DNA of 64,000 nucleotides, from contig NC_133218.1 of the NCBI RefSeq assembly GCF_040436345.1, positions 6,586,539-6,650,538 of the forward strand. Reading direction: 5' to 3'. Position numbers and translations under genes: made by a program. Shown here one piece after another: positions 1 to 13,100 of this stretch. Every line of letters starts with the position of its first letter. Position 1 is the stretch's first letter. The stretch is from Pagrus major (lineage: Eukaryota > Chordata > Actinopteri > Spariformes > Sparidae). The notes under the pieces were generated by a model that had not been told where the DNA came from, did not search any database, and worked only from the letters and a program-made list of their open reading frames with translations.

Positions 1-3000
1 GTGGCATCAGATGGGAAAAACTTGCGCCTCTATCAAGCTGTGGTGGATGCCAGAAAACTCCTGGATGAGCTGTCAGATCCTGAAACGTCTGTAAGTGAAC
101 ACACTCGCACGGCACTACACACGAAAAATGTTATTGCTCATTTGGATGTGAAAGTCTTTGTTTAGAGTCTCTGTTCAGTGAATTTTGTGTATCTGGGTCC
201 TCATGTCTCACACTGGGGATCTTTTAAAGCTTTTATCACAGAGGACCAGGATTCCAGTCCAAAGTAGGCTAATGAGCAGGCATATTTGAGGCTGACGAGT
301 CTAAAACAACTACATTACAAATCTTATTTAACCACATCATTCAGATATGAAAGTCTTGTTACATGCCATCTTTTCAACACCTGTGAGCTTTTTTAATAAT
401 TTCCTTTGAATGCTGCCTTTATTTGAAAATTAAACTAAATGGATAGTTAACCATTTTTCACGTGTGTCTCTGTTTAGAAACTGGTTGGCGAAGTGTTTAA
501 CATCGTCAGCCAGCAGTCCACTGCCAGACCCGGATGTATCATAGAGTTGGACGCCATAACAAACCAGGTGAGCAGCTGCTCTGTGTTTATCACACCCTCC
601 TTGGGGCAGTGATGGACAGAAATTCAGGGCACAAAAATCCTGAAACCATCTGATCAATAGACCTTTAGTAACCTGTGTGATGCTGTTTCCATGTGCATCC
701 AGTGTGGCGCCAACACCCAGCTGCTGCATGTCTTCCAAGAGGACTTCATTCTCGGTTACAAGCCTCAGAAAGAGCAAGAAGCATTCACACCGGCCTTCCC
801 ATCTGGTGAAGGTAAAGCATATGATCAAATTAAAACTATGTTAAGATCTGTTTCCTAATATTTTCTCAAACCTTACTGTCAATAGAAGAAGATAATAATG
901 TAATATCTATATCCAGATTATCAACCTGCCCCATTCTCTGAGAAGTTCTTCCTGGTGGTGATAGAAAAGGATCTCAACAGGAACTCTGTGCTGCAGATGT
1001 GGCACCTGCACCTCAAGTCTGTGCAGGCTTGTGTTGGTAAGTGTTGGGTACACACAGCTAAGCAGTTATTGACATAATTGGAAGTAAAAGCCTACCATTA
1101 TATCTACAAAACTGCCTCTACATCTGTTATATTCCCTGTGTCTCTGTGTCCAGATGATGAGCCGAGCCCAGACTACAGTTTCCAAAGCCAGCTAATGGTT
1201 CCCAATCAAGCTATGAATGCCGACTCATCCCCGGAGACCTCTCCTATCAGACCCCTTCCACGGTCAGCCTCGACAGCCAACTTACAGTCAGCAAGCAAAC
1301 TCATCCTCAGCTCCAAGCTGGTGTACAGCAAGAGGCTCGACCTGCCTCACGGGGTCGAGGTTACCAGGGCCACCCCCTCTGCAGGTGGGGATGGTTTTCA
1401 CACAAATGACTCACACCATCTTTTTGTTAGACTGTTTTTTTCCCATGGTTGAGTAGGTGGCCAAGCCCTGAAAAGGTCTGTCTTTATTTTAGGATGCATT
1501 TGGTTCAGAAATAAAATGAGACATGTGAAAGGGGCTTCCATCTGTTAGTGAGGTCAGGCAGAGTCCAAGAAGTACATGGAAAATCTTTTTGCCACACGTT
1601 ATGTAGAAAGCAAGAGACCAAGAAATTAGGTTAACGCAAGAAATCACAGAACAGGTTTACATGCTTTGCAGTAACCTGCTTGGATTTTTCTAATTCCTCG
1701 TCCTGCCTCTCCTCTCTGCCAGGTCATCTGAGTTCCTCCTCTATCTACCCTGTGTGCCTGGCTCCCTACCTGATTGTTACCACCTGCTCTGACTCTCGCG
1801 TGCGCTTCTGGCACTGTGCGGTAGAGTGTGATGACGGGTATAGCGAAGAAGACCAGGACAACCGGGTGTACCGCTGGGAGCCCTGGGCCCTGATGAACGA
1901 AGAGGAAGACAACAACAGCGCTGTGGCTGTGTCTGGACGGCCTGTAGCCGTGTCCTGCTCCTACATCGGCAGGCTAGCGGTGGCCTTTAAAAAGCCACGA
2001 CAAGGACAGGTAGGAAATTGGAATGTGGCTTTGTAATGCTGTTTTCAGTTTGATGCACCAGAGACCTATAGAGGTGTGGGAATTTATTTAACTGTGGCAA
2101 TCAACTTGAGGTGGAAAATTGCAATAAAAATGTAAATGCAGTGAATAAACATAATTTGGCTGTGTAGCCTGGATCCTCCAAAACTAGATAACAATTCCAT
2201 ATATCAGCATATTAATACATATTTATGTAAAGGAGAAAATGGTTTGGGAGGAACTAGATCAGATAAACATATACATTATACATTGCGGTGCATTTGAAAA
2301 CAGTCATTGGGGATTGGTGAAAAGTAGGGCTGAAGGTAATGGTAAAACAAATCATATTGTGATTATTCTTACAGATATTAAGATTGTAACATGATGCACA
2401 ATCAGTGAAAGGCATCCTTTTTGCAAAACAATTTTAATTTTCATGGAAAAGACTTGTAAAATCATGATGATGTGACATTTGTTGTGGTCTGTACCAAACA
2501 AACATGTTTACTTACATCTGGAGAACAATATGTGTAGGACATGACATCTCTGCACCAATACTTCATTATAATGCTGTTTTTTTTACCTTTCTAAAAAAAA
2601 TGCAGTCTTTGCGATCTGGATATTGCACTCAACTCTACCATATTGGGATTTAAGTAAATATTTCTATTAATTGTTCAGCCCTAAGAAGAAGTGAATCGAG
2701 CATTGTGTAGTTGCTCTATGTTTGAAGTATGTGGAGCTGAATTCACAGTGTCTACAGCAAGCTCATGTAATTACTTTTATAGAAGGTGGCAAGGTGTTTA
2801 ACATTTATTACTTTGTCTTACCTGCATAGCTAACAATTTAAATGTGATGAAACAATGCACTTTTTATATTTTCTCCACTTTGTTTATTAGTTTTTACTAC
2901 TGAAAAAGAATCATTATGTGTACAAAAGTGCAGAAAAAACAATGCACCATTTTAATCTTATAAGTAGGTTGTTAGTTTGGCTCTCCTAAATTCACCTTGC

Positions 3001-4132
3001 TTAAAAAGCCTGGGTTAAAACTAATAAGAGGATTTCTCTGCTGTGCAACAGACAGAACTAATGAATGGGTCAATCAGCCTACTAATCTAATGATCAAAGA
3101 GCCGCATTCAGTCCATGTGCCACCAGTTGATAAGTCTGATCTTTAGTATCTACAGATGACATATAGTCTAAGAAAACAGACATAGTAAGAAAGCTGCTCA
3201 TCTTGTCCTCAGCTGCTGGGTTCCGGAGAGGACTTCTCCATGCACGTGTCCATCTATGAGTGTGAGTCCACTGGTGGCTCAGAGTGGGTTTTAGAGCAAA
3301 CTCTCCACCTGGACGATTTCACCAGACCCTCGTCGACCCTGGATCCAAGAGTCAGTGTGGACTCCAATCTCTTTGTGTACAGCAGGTCAGGAGTGCACTG
3401 CTTGTGTGTTTGTATCATATTCTGTCAGCCACTACATGTTTAACAGAATGGGTGTCTCATAATCATTTTCTCCTTGCCAGATCTGACCTCTACATGACCA
3501 GAGACCACAGCTCCCCCAACATCAAGCACTATGTCCACCTGGACTGGCTGTCAAAGGAAGACGGATCTCACATCCTCACCGTAGGAGTTGGATCCAACAT
3601 TCTCATGTATGGTCGGATCTCTGGGATGGTGAACGAGCAGACCAGCAGCAAGGAGGGGGTGGCTGTCATCACCCTTCCTCTAGGGGGCAGTATCAAGCAG
3701 GGGATCCGCTCACGCTGGATCCTGCTTCGGTCCGTGGACCTCCTGTCCTCCGTGGATGGAACACCGTCTCTGCCAGTCTCCCTGTCCTGGGTGAGAGACG
3801 GCATCCTGGTGGTGGGCATGGACTGTGAGATGCACGTGTATGCCCAGTGGCACCAGGACAAGAAGCTTGGTGAGGGAGATGAGGGCAACCTCTCATCCGC
3901 AGACATCGCTGGAGGTCAAACCGCAGTTTCCTCCTCGGCCTTTGAAGGTAGAGCCAGGTCTAAGAGTGTGTTTGAAGGGAGTGCCGCGGTGGATGAGGCC
4001 CTTCGTGCTCCAGCAGGACTTCAGGAAGGAGGACTGTTTGAGGCGGCTCACTCCCTCTCCCCAACTCTACCCCAGTACCATCCCACACAGTTGCTGGAGC
4101 TCATGGACCTGGGCAAGGTTCGCCGTGCCAAG
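1..4132 (+). CDS. dmxl2: dmxl2 exons 1-8 of the window: WD-type beta-propeller part
   Basis: Residues 1-584 of the readable product. The first exon is cut by the window edge, so its acceptor cannot be judged. Exon 6 (1723-2009) holds a WD-like blade, with VTTCSDSRVRFWHC followed by an acidic loop. Exon 8 (3481-4132, 652 nt, the largest) holds a second blade-like stretch (GILVVGMDCEMHVYAQW) and then a low-complexity Ser/Ala/Gly-rich linker. Exon 5 is Ser/Pro-rich (PIRPLPRSAST) and looks like a disordered linker. Assignment to propeller blades is by eye, from the hydrophobic-D-x-x-hydrophobic-x-hydrophobic-W/Y pattern. Confidence 0.9.
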
Positions 4133-7100
4133 GTGAGTCTGTTCCCTCTTCATTCAGTGACACAACTGGAATAAGCGAATGGTCATTTGACGTTCTCATT
4201 ATTTATTTAAAGATAAGCTGTTAAAATCTCTAGAAGGCTGGAGAACAGTGAGCCTAACAGTATCAGAAAAGACAGATGGCCACAGATATGGAGGACTGAC
4301 ACTAGCAGTCAACCATTAGTCGAAAAGTTGAACCTGTGACACACTTTGATTGACAGCCCACTAATTTGCATAATGAAAAGGAAATGTTTGTGGAAATAAA
4401 TAGGGGGGAAATGTAGCGGTAATAACACAGAAATAAATCCAGAAATAAAAAAGTTAATAAATACATTTAAAAATGAACAAGTTAATATATAAAAATGTGT
4501 TCATATTTAACAATGTTAAATAAATACAGAAGCAAAATAAGCTGAAATATCAATTTAAGTCACATTTTATAAATACATTAATGCCTGCCTTTGTATTTAA
4601 TATTATTTTTGGTGTATTTAATGGCATATTAATTAATTTATTGAACCATTTATTTATATTTCATTTTTATTTTGACAGTTTCAGTCCTCCATAACAGACA
4701 CTGCCTAATAAATAGGGTAGAGCTAAGACAATTAATCAGTGAGTCGATTAGTTGTCAATTATCAAATTAATCGCCAGCTGTTTTTATAATCAAATAGTTT
4801 GACTACATTTTTAACCAAAAAAGGCTAAAAATTCTCTGATTTCAGCTTATTAAATTTGAATATTATAATATAGTTTCTTTCCTCCTCAATGACAGTAAAC
4901 GGAATATCTGTAACTCACTGCTGTTCTCTATTTCAGGCCATCCTCGCTCACCTGGTGAAGTGTATCGCTGGCGAAGTTGCCGTGGTGAGGGATGTGGAGG
5001 CAGGTGAGGGCGGAGCCAGGAGACATCTGTCCCGGACCATCAGTGTGACTGGCAGCACAGCAAAAGACACCATTGTGGCTGGCCGCGATGGAGGCAGGGA
5101 CTACACAGAGATCAACTCCATCCCTCCGTTGCCCCTCTACTCCCTCATGTTGGCTGACCTGGACACCTCGTACAAGGGAGCGGAGGAGGCTGTGAAGGGG
5201 ACGAAGGTGGCAGATGGTGAGGGAGCCCACAAGTCCTCAGATGACCAGTACTCTGACCTCTTCCAGGTAAGTAGAGTTAGGAGGGCTCTGATGTAGTTGT
5301 TAAATTTGTAGTCCACTGATACTTGTAACTCCTTTTCTCCTGTGTTAACAGGTGCCAACAGTTACCACAGATGACTTCATGAACTTTGCCACCGACAAAC
5401 CAGAGAAGAAGTCTCGAGTTATCAACCTCTCTCAATATGGACCTACCTACTTTGGACCAGAGCATGCGCAGGTATTAATGTATAGTTGAAAAGGGGCTCC
5501 GAAAAAGGGAAATTGCACTATTATTATTAGTTAGTTATTTATGTTAAACTGAAGAGGGAAGATAGATAATGGACGTAAACATGTGCATCACATTTACATT
5601 TTAAACAGGGCAACTTCTTGAGTTTTGGTAAGGTTTGCTGAGCATGAGCAAAGATGCACTGAAGGAAACTGATCTGTTTATTTTATGTTTATTTAGTTTT
5701 TGCAAATGTTCTGCCTGTTATTCTGATTTTCTTGTTGCTCTCCTTCATCACTGTCTTCCTTTGTGTGTCCAGGTATTATCCAGTCACCTCATGCACTCCA
5801 GCCTCCCAGGACTGACCAGACTGGAGCAGATGTTCTTGGTAGCCTTGGCTGATACCGTTGCAACCACCAGTGCTGAGGTCACCAGCTCCACTGATCAGCA
5901 GTACACAGGTTTGTATATACGATTATGTTATGTATGATATGTATCATATGTTCAGACGCTTATATAACATAGAGTAAATATAACATGTTGCCCAAAGGTT
6001 TACTGGGGGAAGAGACTGTTGTGTCTGTTTTCCTTGAACATGAGTCATCACATTAAAATACATTCTGCCTTATATTGTAACACAGCACTCAAATACATTA
6101 AACTCTCTTCAATAGCTTTAGGTTACGTCTGATCAGGGATTACAGTTAGTAGCAGAATGGCTGATACAATTTGAATATTCTGTAGCCATTTGGATGGTGG
6201 ACAAAAAGGTACATTTTTAGCACCCTGCTTCCATTTAATTTTTCTCACAGTTTTCTTTCTATTATACACCTTTTCAACTCGCAAAATAAATCTCTCAGTA
6301 TTTCATTTACCTAACTAAATATAACAGTTTGCTGAGCTCTTCTCCTTTATCTGGAGTAGACACACCTGGTTGTTTTAAATCATTTTTTAGCCATTTTGCC
6401 ATACTTAAAAAAATAATTTTAATGCTAGCATCCATGTGACAGACACCGGAGGCCACCAAAGCTCTTATATTTAGAGTTGTTTCCATTTACCCACTGAAGT
6501 ATCCCAGACAACTGACCAGCTGCAGAGTCCTAATTCTGTAGCTCTGATATTTCAGGGATGAGGACACGTGACAACACACACATTTTTCCTTTGTTGATGA
6601 CAGTCTCGCCTTATTTTGATTATGAACTTATTATTTAAGATACATGATGCACACATACCTGCATACCTTCCTTTGGGGTGTTCCTCCCCCTCATTGTCTA
6701 CCAGTTCACTGACTGTTAGCCTTGGTAAGAGATAATATTTTATTAATGTTGACTTAAGGTTATAGACATAAAAGCTAAGCATAATTTTTCTTGATTGTGT
6801 GTTCCTGGATAAGGTTAATCTCCAGCCATCAAATCTTCATTAACATAAACAACAGTGCATACACTGTCCTCTTTAACTATATGTGAACAGACGCTGCACT
6901 TTTTCCATTATCTTTGTCTTATTTCTTCAATTTTCCATCCTATTTATTTAGTCTTTTGAGAGGAAGACATTAGCAGGTTGTTCCAGGGATAAGTAAGCAC
7001 AGAGAGGGTAAGAAGGTTCAGGGACAAGAGACACTGCTGTCTCTGAAAGCATCGCATGAACTGAAATGATCCTGGAGGTTTAAAGGACTTGGCTCTCTGG

Positions 7101-10100
7101 CTGCCATTTTAATAAACTGGTCGTTGGAAGAACAATGACAAAGCTGACAGCTCCCTGGTGTTGTGTTTGTGTAGGTGCTGAGGCTCTCGATGAGTGTGGA
7201 CTGAGGTACCTGCTGGCCATGCGTCTTCACACCTGCCTGCTCACCTCTCTGCCCCCACTCTACCGCATGCAGCTGCTCCACCAGGGTAAAACACACTGCT
7301 TAGAAACGCATTAAAAGCTGTTTTGTACTGTATGACAGTAACACCAATATACTGTCACTTACTGGTTATGAGATGTTGAGCATTTTATCTTACAAATTAA
7401 TCTCCCTCGTTCTCTGTGGCAGGCCTATCAACATGCCACTTTGCATGGGCCTTCCACTCGGAGGCGGAAGAAGAGCTGCTGAACATGATCCCAGCCATGC
7501 AGAGAGGCGACCCACAGTGGTCTGAGCTCAGAGCTGTTGGAGTGGGTTGGTGGATACGCAACATCAACACTCTGCGGAAAATGGTGGAAAAGGTACCAGG
7601 ACAAACTCAGACTGAAACCATTTGCTCATATGAACACATGTAGCACATAACAGGAGATTGTCTTTGTCTGACATATTCTCACCTACTATAAATACTCCAT
7701 TTGGTGTAGGGGAGGGGTGGCACCTGGGTTTAACATGCAGGTGAGAGAAGGGAATTTTTATGTAATGATGCCTGTTTTTTTATATGAATACTACATGTAT
7801 TTGGACTTAATTGCAACATCAATGAAAGAGTGAAAAGAATAAGAAGCAGCTACACTTCATGCAACGTCATCAACCCGCTAATTCACTTGCTGTGAATTCT
7901 CCGGACAATGACTTGCTCTATTTACACATACCACACGCATTGCATAGATTTTGTACTCACAGGGAGTTGGCAGGGCAAAATCTGTTTAATGTCGGGACCA
8001 GCTGATTTCGACTTTAACATTCACACATACACTTTCTCTGGGTAATGTCCAGAAAGGTTCTGGGTGGCAGTACATTTGTAAAAGGGGCTTAACAGATTCA
8101 CAGGAGTTTGTTTTTAAAATTGGAAACATGAACTCCCCCACAAGATGATGTAGCTAGATTATATTTTGGACCAGTTGCAGAAAGTTTAGCACTGGGGATG
8201 GGTTGGTTGACATAAACGGGTATACCTGACAATACAATACTATCCTTTAAAACAGTCCTTTTATTAAAACCAGCTATGTAAAGCTAGAATATTAATTTTC
8301 TGTTTTCCAGGATTTCCTGGATTCCAAAAACATCAACACCTTACAGTATAATGCAGTCAGTAAGAACATTGACATAAGCTACCTTCTAGAAATAGTCGAA
8401 GCAACATGTCCAAACCAAACAAAGACATTATACGATTTAAAAATACAGCAGCTTATTCAGGTCATTTGTACACTTCCTGTTGTTCAGCCATCAAACCTAA
8501 CTGTTCTGACTGCAAAATTCGTAGTGCAGTGTGCAGTGTGATATTTATTGTCTCTGGAGACATGAGTTCTTCTCTGTGCTAACCAGCTGAAATTTATTTC
8601 CGACAGGAAGTCTGCATTCATGATGATAAGCAGCTATGATTATCTTAGAGATCAATGCAAATTAAAGCAAATAGCTAATGTAAGTGGGTCTTTAACAGTA
8701 GCTAAATAAAATGAACATGTGCACCGGCATGTGTGATGATTTGCAGTGTTTTAATATTTTATTTCCACGTTGTTATGTAACTGTAATGTTTGTGTGTATT
8801 CAGATAGGTAAAGCTGCGTTCCAGAGACACAATGACCCTTTAGATGCTGCTCTGTTCTACTTGGCCATGAAGAAGAAAGCTGTCCTGTGGGGACTCTTCA
8901 GGTATCATCATTATTTTTAATTTAGCTGCTGTCCAATTTAATTGAAGTTTCTCACATAACCTTTATGGGATGCTGAGATGTGTGGTTTTTCTTCTCTCAG
9001 GTCTCAGCATGATGAGAAGATGACTCAGTTCTTCAAAAACAACTTCACTGAAGACCGCTGGCGAAAGGCAGCTCTGAAAAATGCTTTCTCCCTGCTGGGG
9101 AAGCAGCGCTTTGAACAATCCGCTGCCTTCTTCCTACTGGCTGGATCACTCAAAGACGCCATAGAGGTGCGAACAACACACACACTTTTACACTCAGCAA
9201 CACACAAGATACACAGACATGGCTTATAAGTGTTGAGTCTGCTCCAGCACTCCGTTTCCCTCACAGTGGAAACTTGGCATAGCTTTGTTCTATGGAAACA
9301 GTATGGAGGACGAAGATGTGTCTGTATGAGAGTTTAATCAGTGCATCACTAATAGTGCAGATATCTGTTGCTGAGAGAGCTGAGTATTCCACAGCCTTTA
9401 AATCACATGAGAGAAGTCTAAATTATACTGATAAGATGCTTGAAAAGCCTGCAGAGTTTTCCTTGGCCTGGGCTTTCATATCACACAGTCAAAATATACA
9501 GATAGTTAAAGAAAAAGAAACAGAAACAGAAACATGAGCTTTGAGTGCTTCACTTCCATGTTTCAATGGAAATAATACATGTCTTAAATTTCTGCACTTT
9601 TTAGAATAGAAATGATCTGCAGGGCCTACCTCTTTCTTAGAGTATTTTCAAATACTACATATCCCTAAAACCTGAGCTAACAGGTTATGATAGTCCATAA
9701 ATAATTGATAAAACCACTGAAATTGTGTCATAAATAGAAAAAATACAAATAAATCATCCATGTTTTCTTTTCTTTTTTAATTATACTAGATAAAAAAAGT
9801 TTTCTAAATGTAGAAACATGAAATATTGAAATATTTCTTAACACTCCCATCTCCTCGGCTGAGTATATTTTCTTTGCCATCAAGGCAACAAAAAGACAAT
9901 ATAAGAGGGGAAAGTGTTGCAAAATGCACTTTGGTCATGACAAGAAAATACAATGCTCAAAACTACAGACTCTGATTATTTCTCTTAATCTCTCTCCGAC
10001 AACTGTCAACCTGCTTCTCTGTTTCTCTTCCACCACTCCATGGAAACACCACAAGTTGTCACCAGGTTTTGAAACGTCATGAAACAACGCCCTGATACAA

Positions 10101-13100
10101 TGTGAAGAGGCGGAAAACACAAGCCTTTGCTTTCCTGTCCAAAAAGAATGAATGCTCTCTCTATTATGTTTTCGTTTACTGATTTAAACTGCAGTTTGAA
10201 CCCAGTCTCACCTCTCCTCTGCTGCTCTGTGTTGTGTAGGTGTTGTTGGAGAAGATGGAGGATCTCCAGTTAGCCATGATAGTAGCAAGACTGTATGAGG
10301 CTGACTTTGAGAACTCATCCACCTGCCAAGGCCTCCTTTATGAGAAGGTCCTGGGCTGTAACAAGGATGGAAGTGGTTACCACTGTTCCAGGCTGCACCC
10401 TGACCCGTTCCTGCGCAGCATAGCCTACTGGATCATGAAGGACTACACCCGAGCCCTGGACACACTGTTGGAGCGGATCCCCAAAGATGATGATGAGAAC
10501 CCTGGTCAGTTGGTTTCAACATTTCAGTCAGCAAGATCCTCTAAAACCTGTTTGCTCTGTTCATTATGTGCATTTTTCTTTTTTTGTCTTCATCTCTCTG
10601 TTAGATGTGATGGTAAAATCTTGCAACCCAGTGGTGTTTAGTTTCTATAACTACCTGAGGACACACCCTTTGATCATCCGTCGCCACTTTGCAAAACCAG
10701 AGGGCACAGCAACAAATGTGGGCCTCACTGCTGAGAAGAGCAGCGCAGATGAGATCAACCTTATAGAGCGCAAACTGTTCTTCACCACTGCCAATGCACA
10801 CTTCAAGGTGAGCTCATCAATAATATGGCGGCTCACTCCAAAACAATTCTTGATGCACTTGGGACTACCTCCCTCTACAGCCTGAGAAAATGTAAATCAC
10901 GAAAGTGTTAAGACATGGTTTTGATCGTTTCTAAATCTTCTGTAGGTGGGCTGTCCTGTTCTGGCTCTCGAAGTTCTCTCCAAGATTCCCAAAGTTACCA
11001 AAAAATCTGGCTCCTCACCTCTCAGCAAAGCCTCCTCCAAGGCCAATTTGAATTCGAACCAACCTCTGGAAAATGGCACGCAGGGAGGTTTGGACTGGGG
11101 CTCCGCAGCAGCTCCTGCCTGGGGAGGGAATGACAGTGCGGGGGGTTTGGATTGGAGCCAGCCTCTTGTCAAGGTGGAGGATGAAGGACTGAATCTGGAC
11201 TGGGGAGAAGACAAGGATGATGATGATGAAGATGAGGATGACGATGGTGGTCTGACCATGAAGAAACCAGAAACTGAAACCAAAGCAGACGGAGGCTCAG
11301 AGGGTGGTGGAGCCAAACTGCAGCGAGAGAACTCACAGGTAGAAATAATATATCCTGAACCAACTGTGGTTCGAGGTCTAATTCATCTAATAGGGTCCCT
11401 AAGCTGAAGCTAACTAAGCAGCAGAAGGTTTCTACCTTCAACTGGTGGCTATATCTTACACCTTAAACCCACTCTCATATCTCTTATATTTTTCAGGGTG
11501 AGTCAGAGGTGGACGTGATAGCAGAGCAGCTGAAGTTCCGTGCCTGTCTGAAGATCCTGATGACAGAGCTGCGTACGCTGGCAACAGGCTTCGAGGTGGA
11601 TGGAGGGAAGCTCCGCTTTCAGCTCTACAGTTGGCTGGAGAAAGAGATCGCAGCCATGCATAAGATCTGTAACTACAAGGTACACTTTGATAATATTTGA
11701 TGTATTCTATGAAGCTTTATATTCTTTCTCCCTGGTTGATCATGGTTATACACCATAAATTCTGTTCACACAAAGGTGGAGGGGAAGGAGGAGGAGTCAG
11801 AGGTGGAGCGTTGGGGAGAGCGCACAGCGTCAGTAGACATATCAGATGAAGCCCTGGAGCGTATCGAGGCCGGCGCCTACGAGCGCCACCAGATGGAACG
11901 ACGTCGTCTTCAGGCCAAGCAGCAGCACTCTGAGAGGCGCAAGGCATGGCTGAGGAAGAACCAGGCCCTGCTGAGGGTGTTTCTGTCCTACTGCAGCCTG
12001 CACGGAGCCAAGGGTGGAGGAGTGACATCTGTACGCATGGAGCTTCTGTTCCTTCTGCAGGAGAGCCAGCAGGTACACATACACACTCAGACACTCATGA
12101 ATGCATATATGCTTCTTCTGGATTAATGTGAAACTATCTCTCTTGAGCAAAATCAAATCTTCACTTCTTGTTTGACTCTGTAGGAACTCACAGTGAAGCA
12201 GCTGCAGTCTCCTCTGCCTCTGCCCACAACTCTGCCTCTGCTGTCTGCTTGCATCGCCACCACCAAGACAGTCATAGCTAATCCAGTTCTTCACCTCAGC
12301 AACCACATTCACGACATCCTCCACACCGTCACCCTCATGGAGACTCCTCCGCATCCTGACTTCATGGATGATCGGGTCAGAACTCAACTAAGAATCTAAC
12401 TTTATATAGACTAAGCACAGATTCTGCAGTCATCTGAAATCTTTCATTTTGATGTTGTCTTCCACTCTCAGGTGAATGCTCTGCACACACTCGCAGCATC
12501 TCTGTCTGCTTGCATCTATCAAGCACTGTGTGACAGCCACAGCTACAGGTAACTGGGCCACAGGTCCAACAGTCTCTGCAAGATTTTGTATGCCTTAAAG
12601 GAAAAGTTCACCCAAAAATGAAAATTCAGTCATTATCTACTCACCCCCAAGTCGGGGGAAGTTTTGTAGTTCACAAATCATTCCTGGAGCTTCACAGCAA
12701 AACAGAGCTACAGCATTCTCCTAAACAGCTGAAGTAGATGGGACTTTTTAAAAAAAATATTTTAAAATGTAGAAAAACAGCCTAAAAGAAAACCATAAAA
12801 TGGCTCCATACAGCTCATCCTGGGTGATCCAAGTCTCTGGAAGCTACAAGATTCCAAATTGATAAGAAAAGATGTTATTTTCAACCTTGACCCCCAGTCA
12901 AGCTTGTGCGCCAACTTCAGACAGGTTGGGTAGTCTGACTTTTAGAGTCACTAATTCTTTCTCCGAGACAGCAATTTTAAGTTAAAGTAGTAGTTAAACA
13001 TTTCTGGAAAATGTCCCTCGATGCTAAGTTAACTACACCCTGATTTTGTGTCTTTTCATTTCATCCCAGAAAAGAAAGCCAATGATATTATTTCCCCACA

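Noticed and set aside
10897..11316. 139-residue Ser/Pro-rich open frame on the minus strand
   Set aside because: Exact antisense of dmxl2 exon 18; its Ser run mirrors the GAT/GAC acidic codons.
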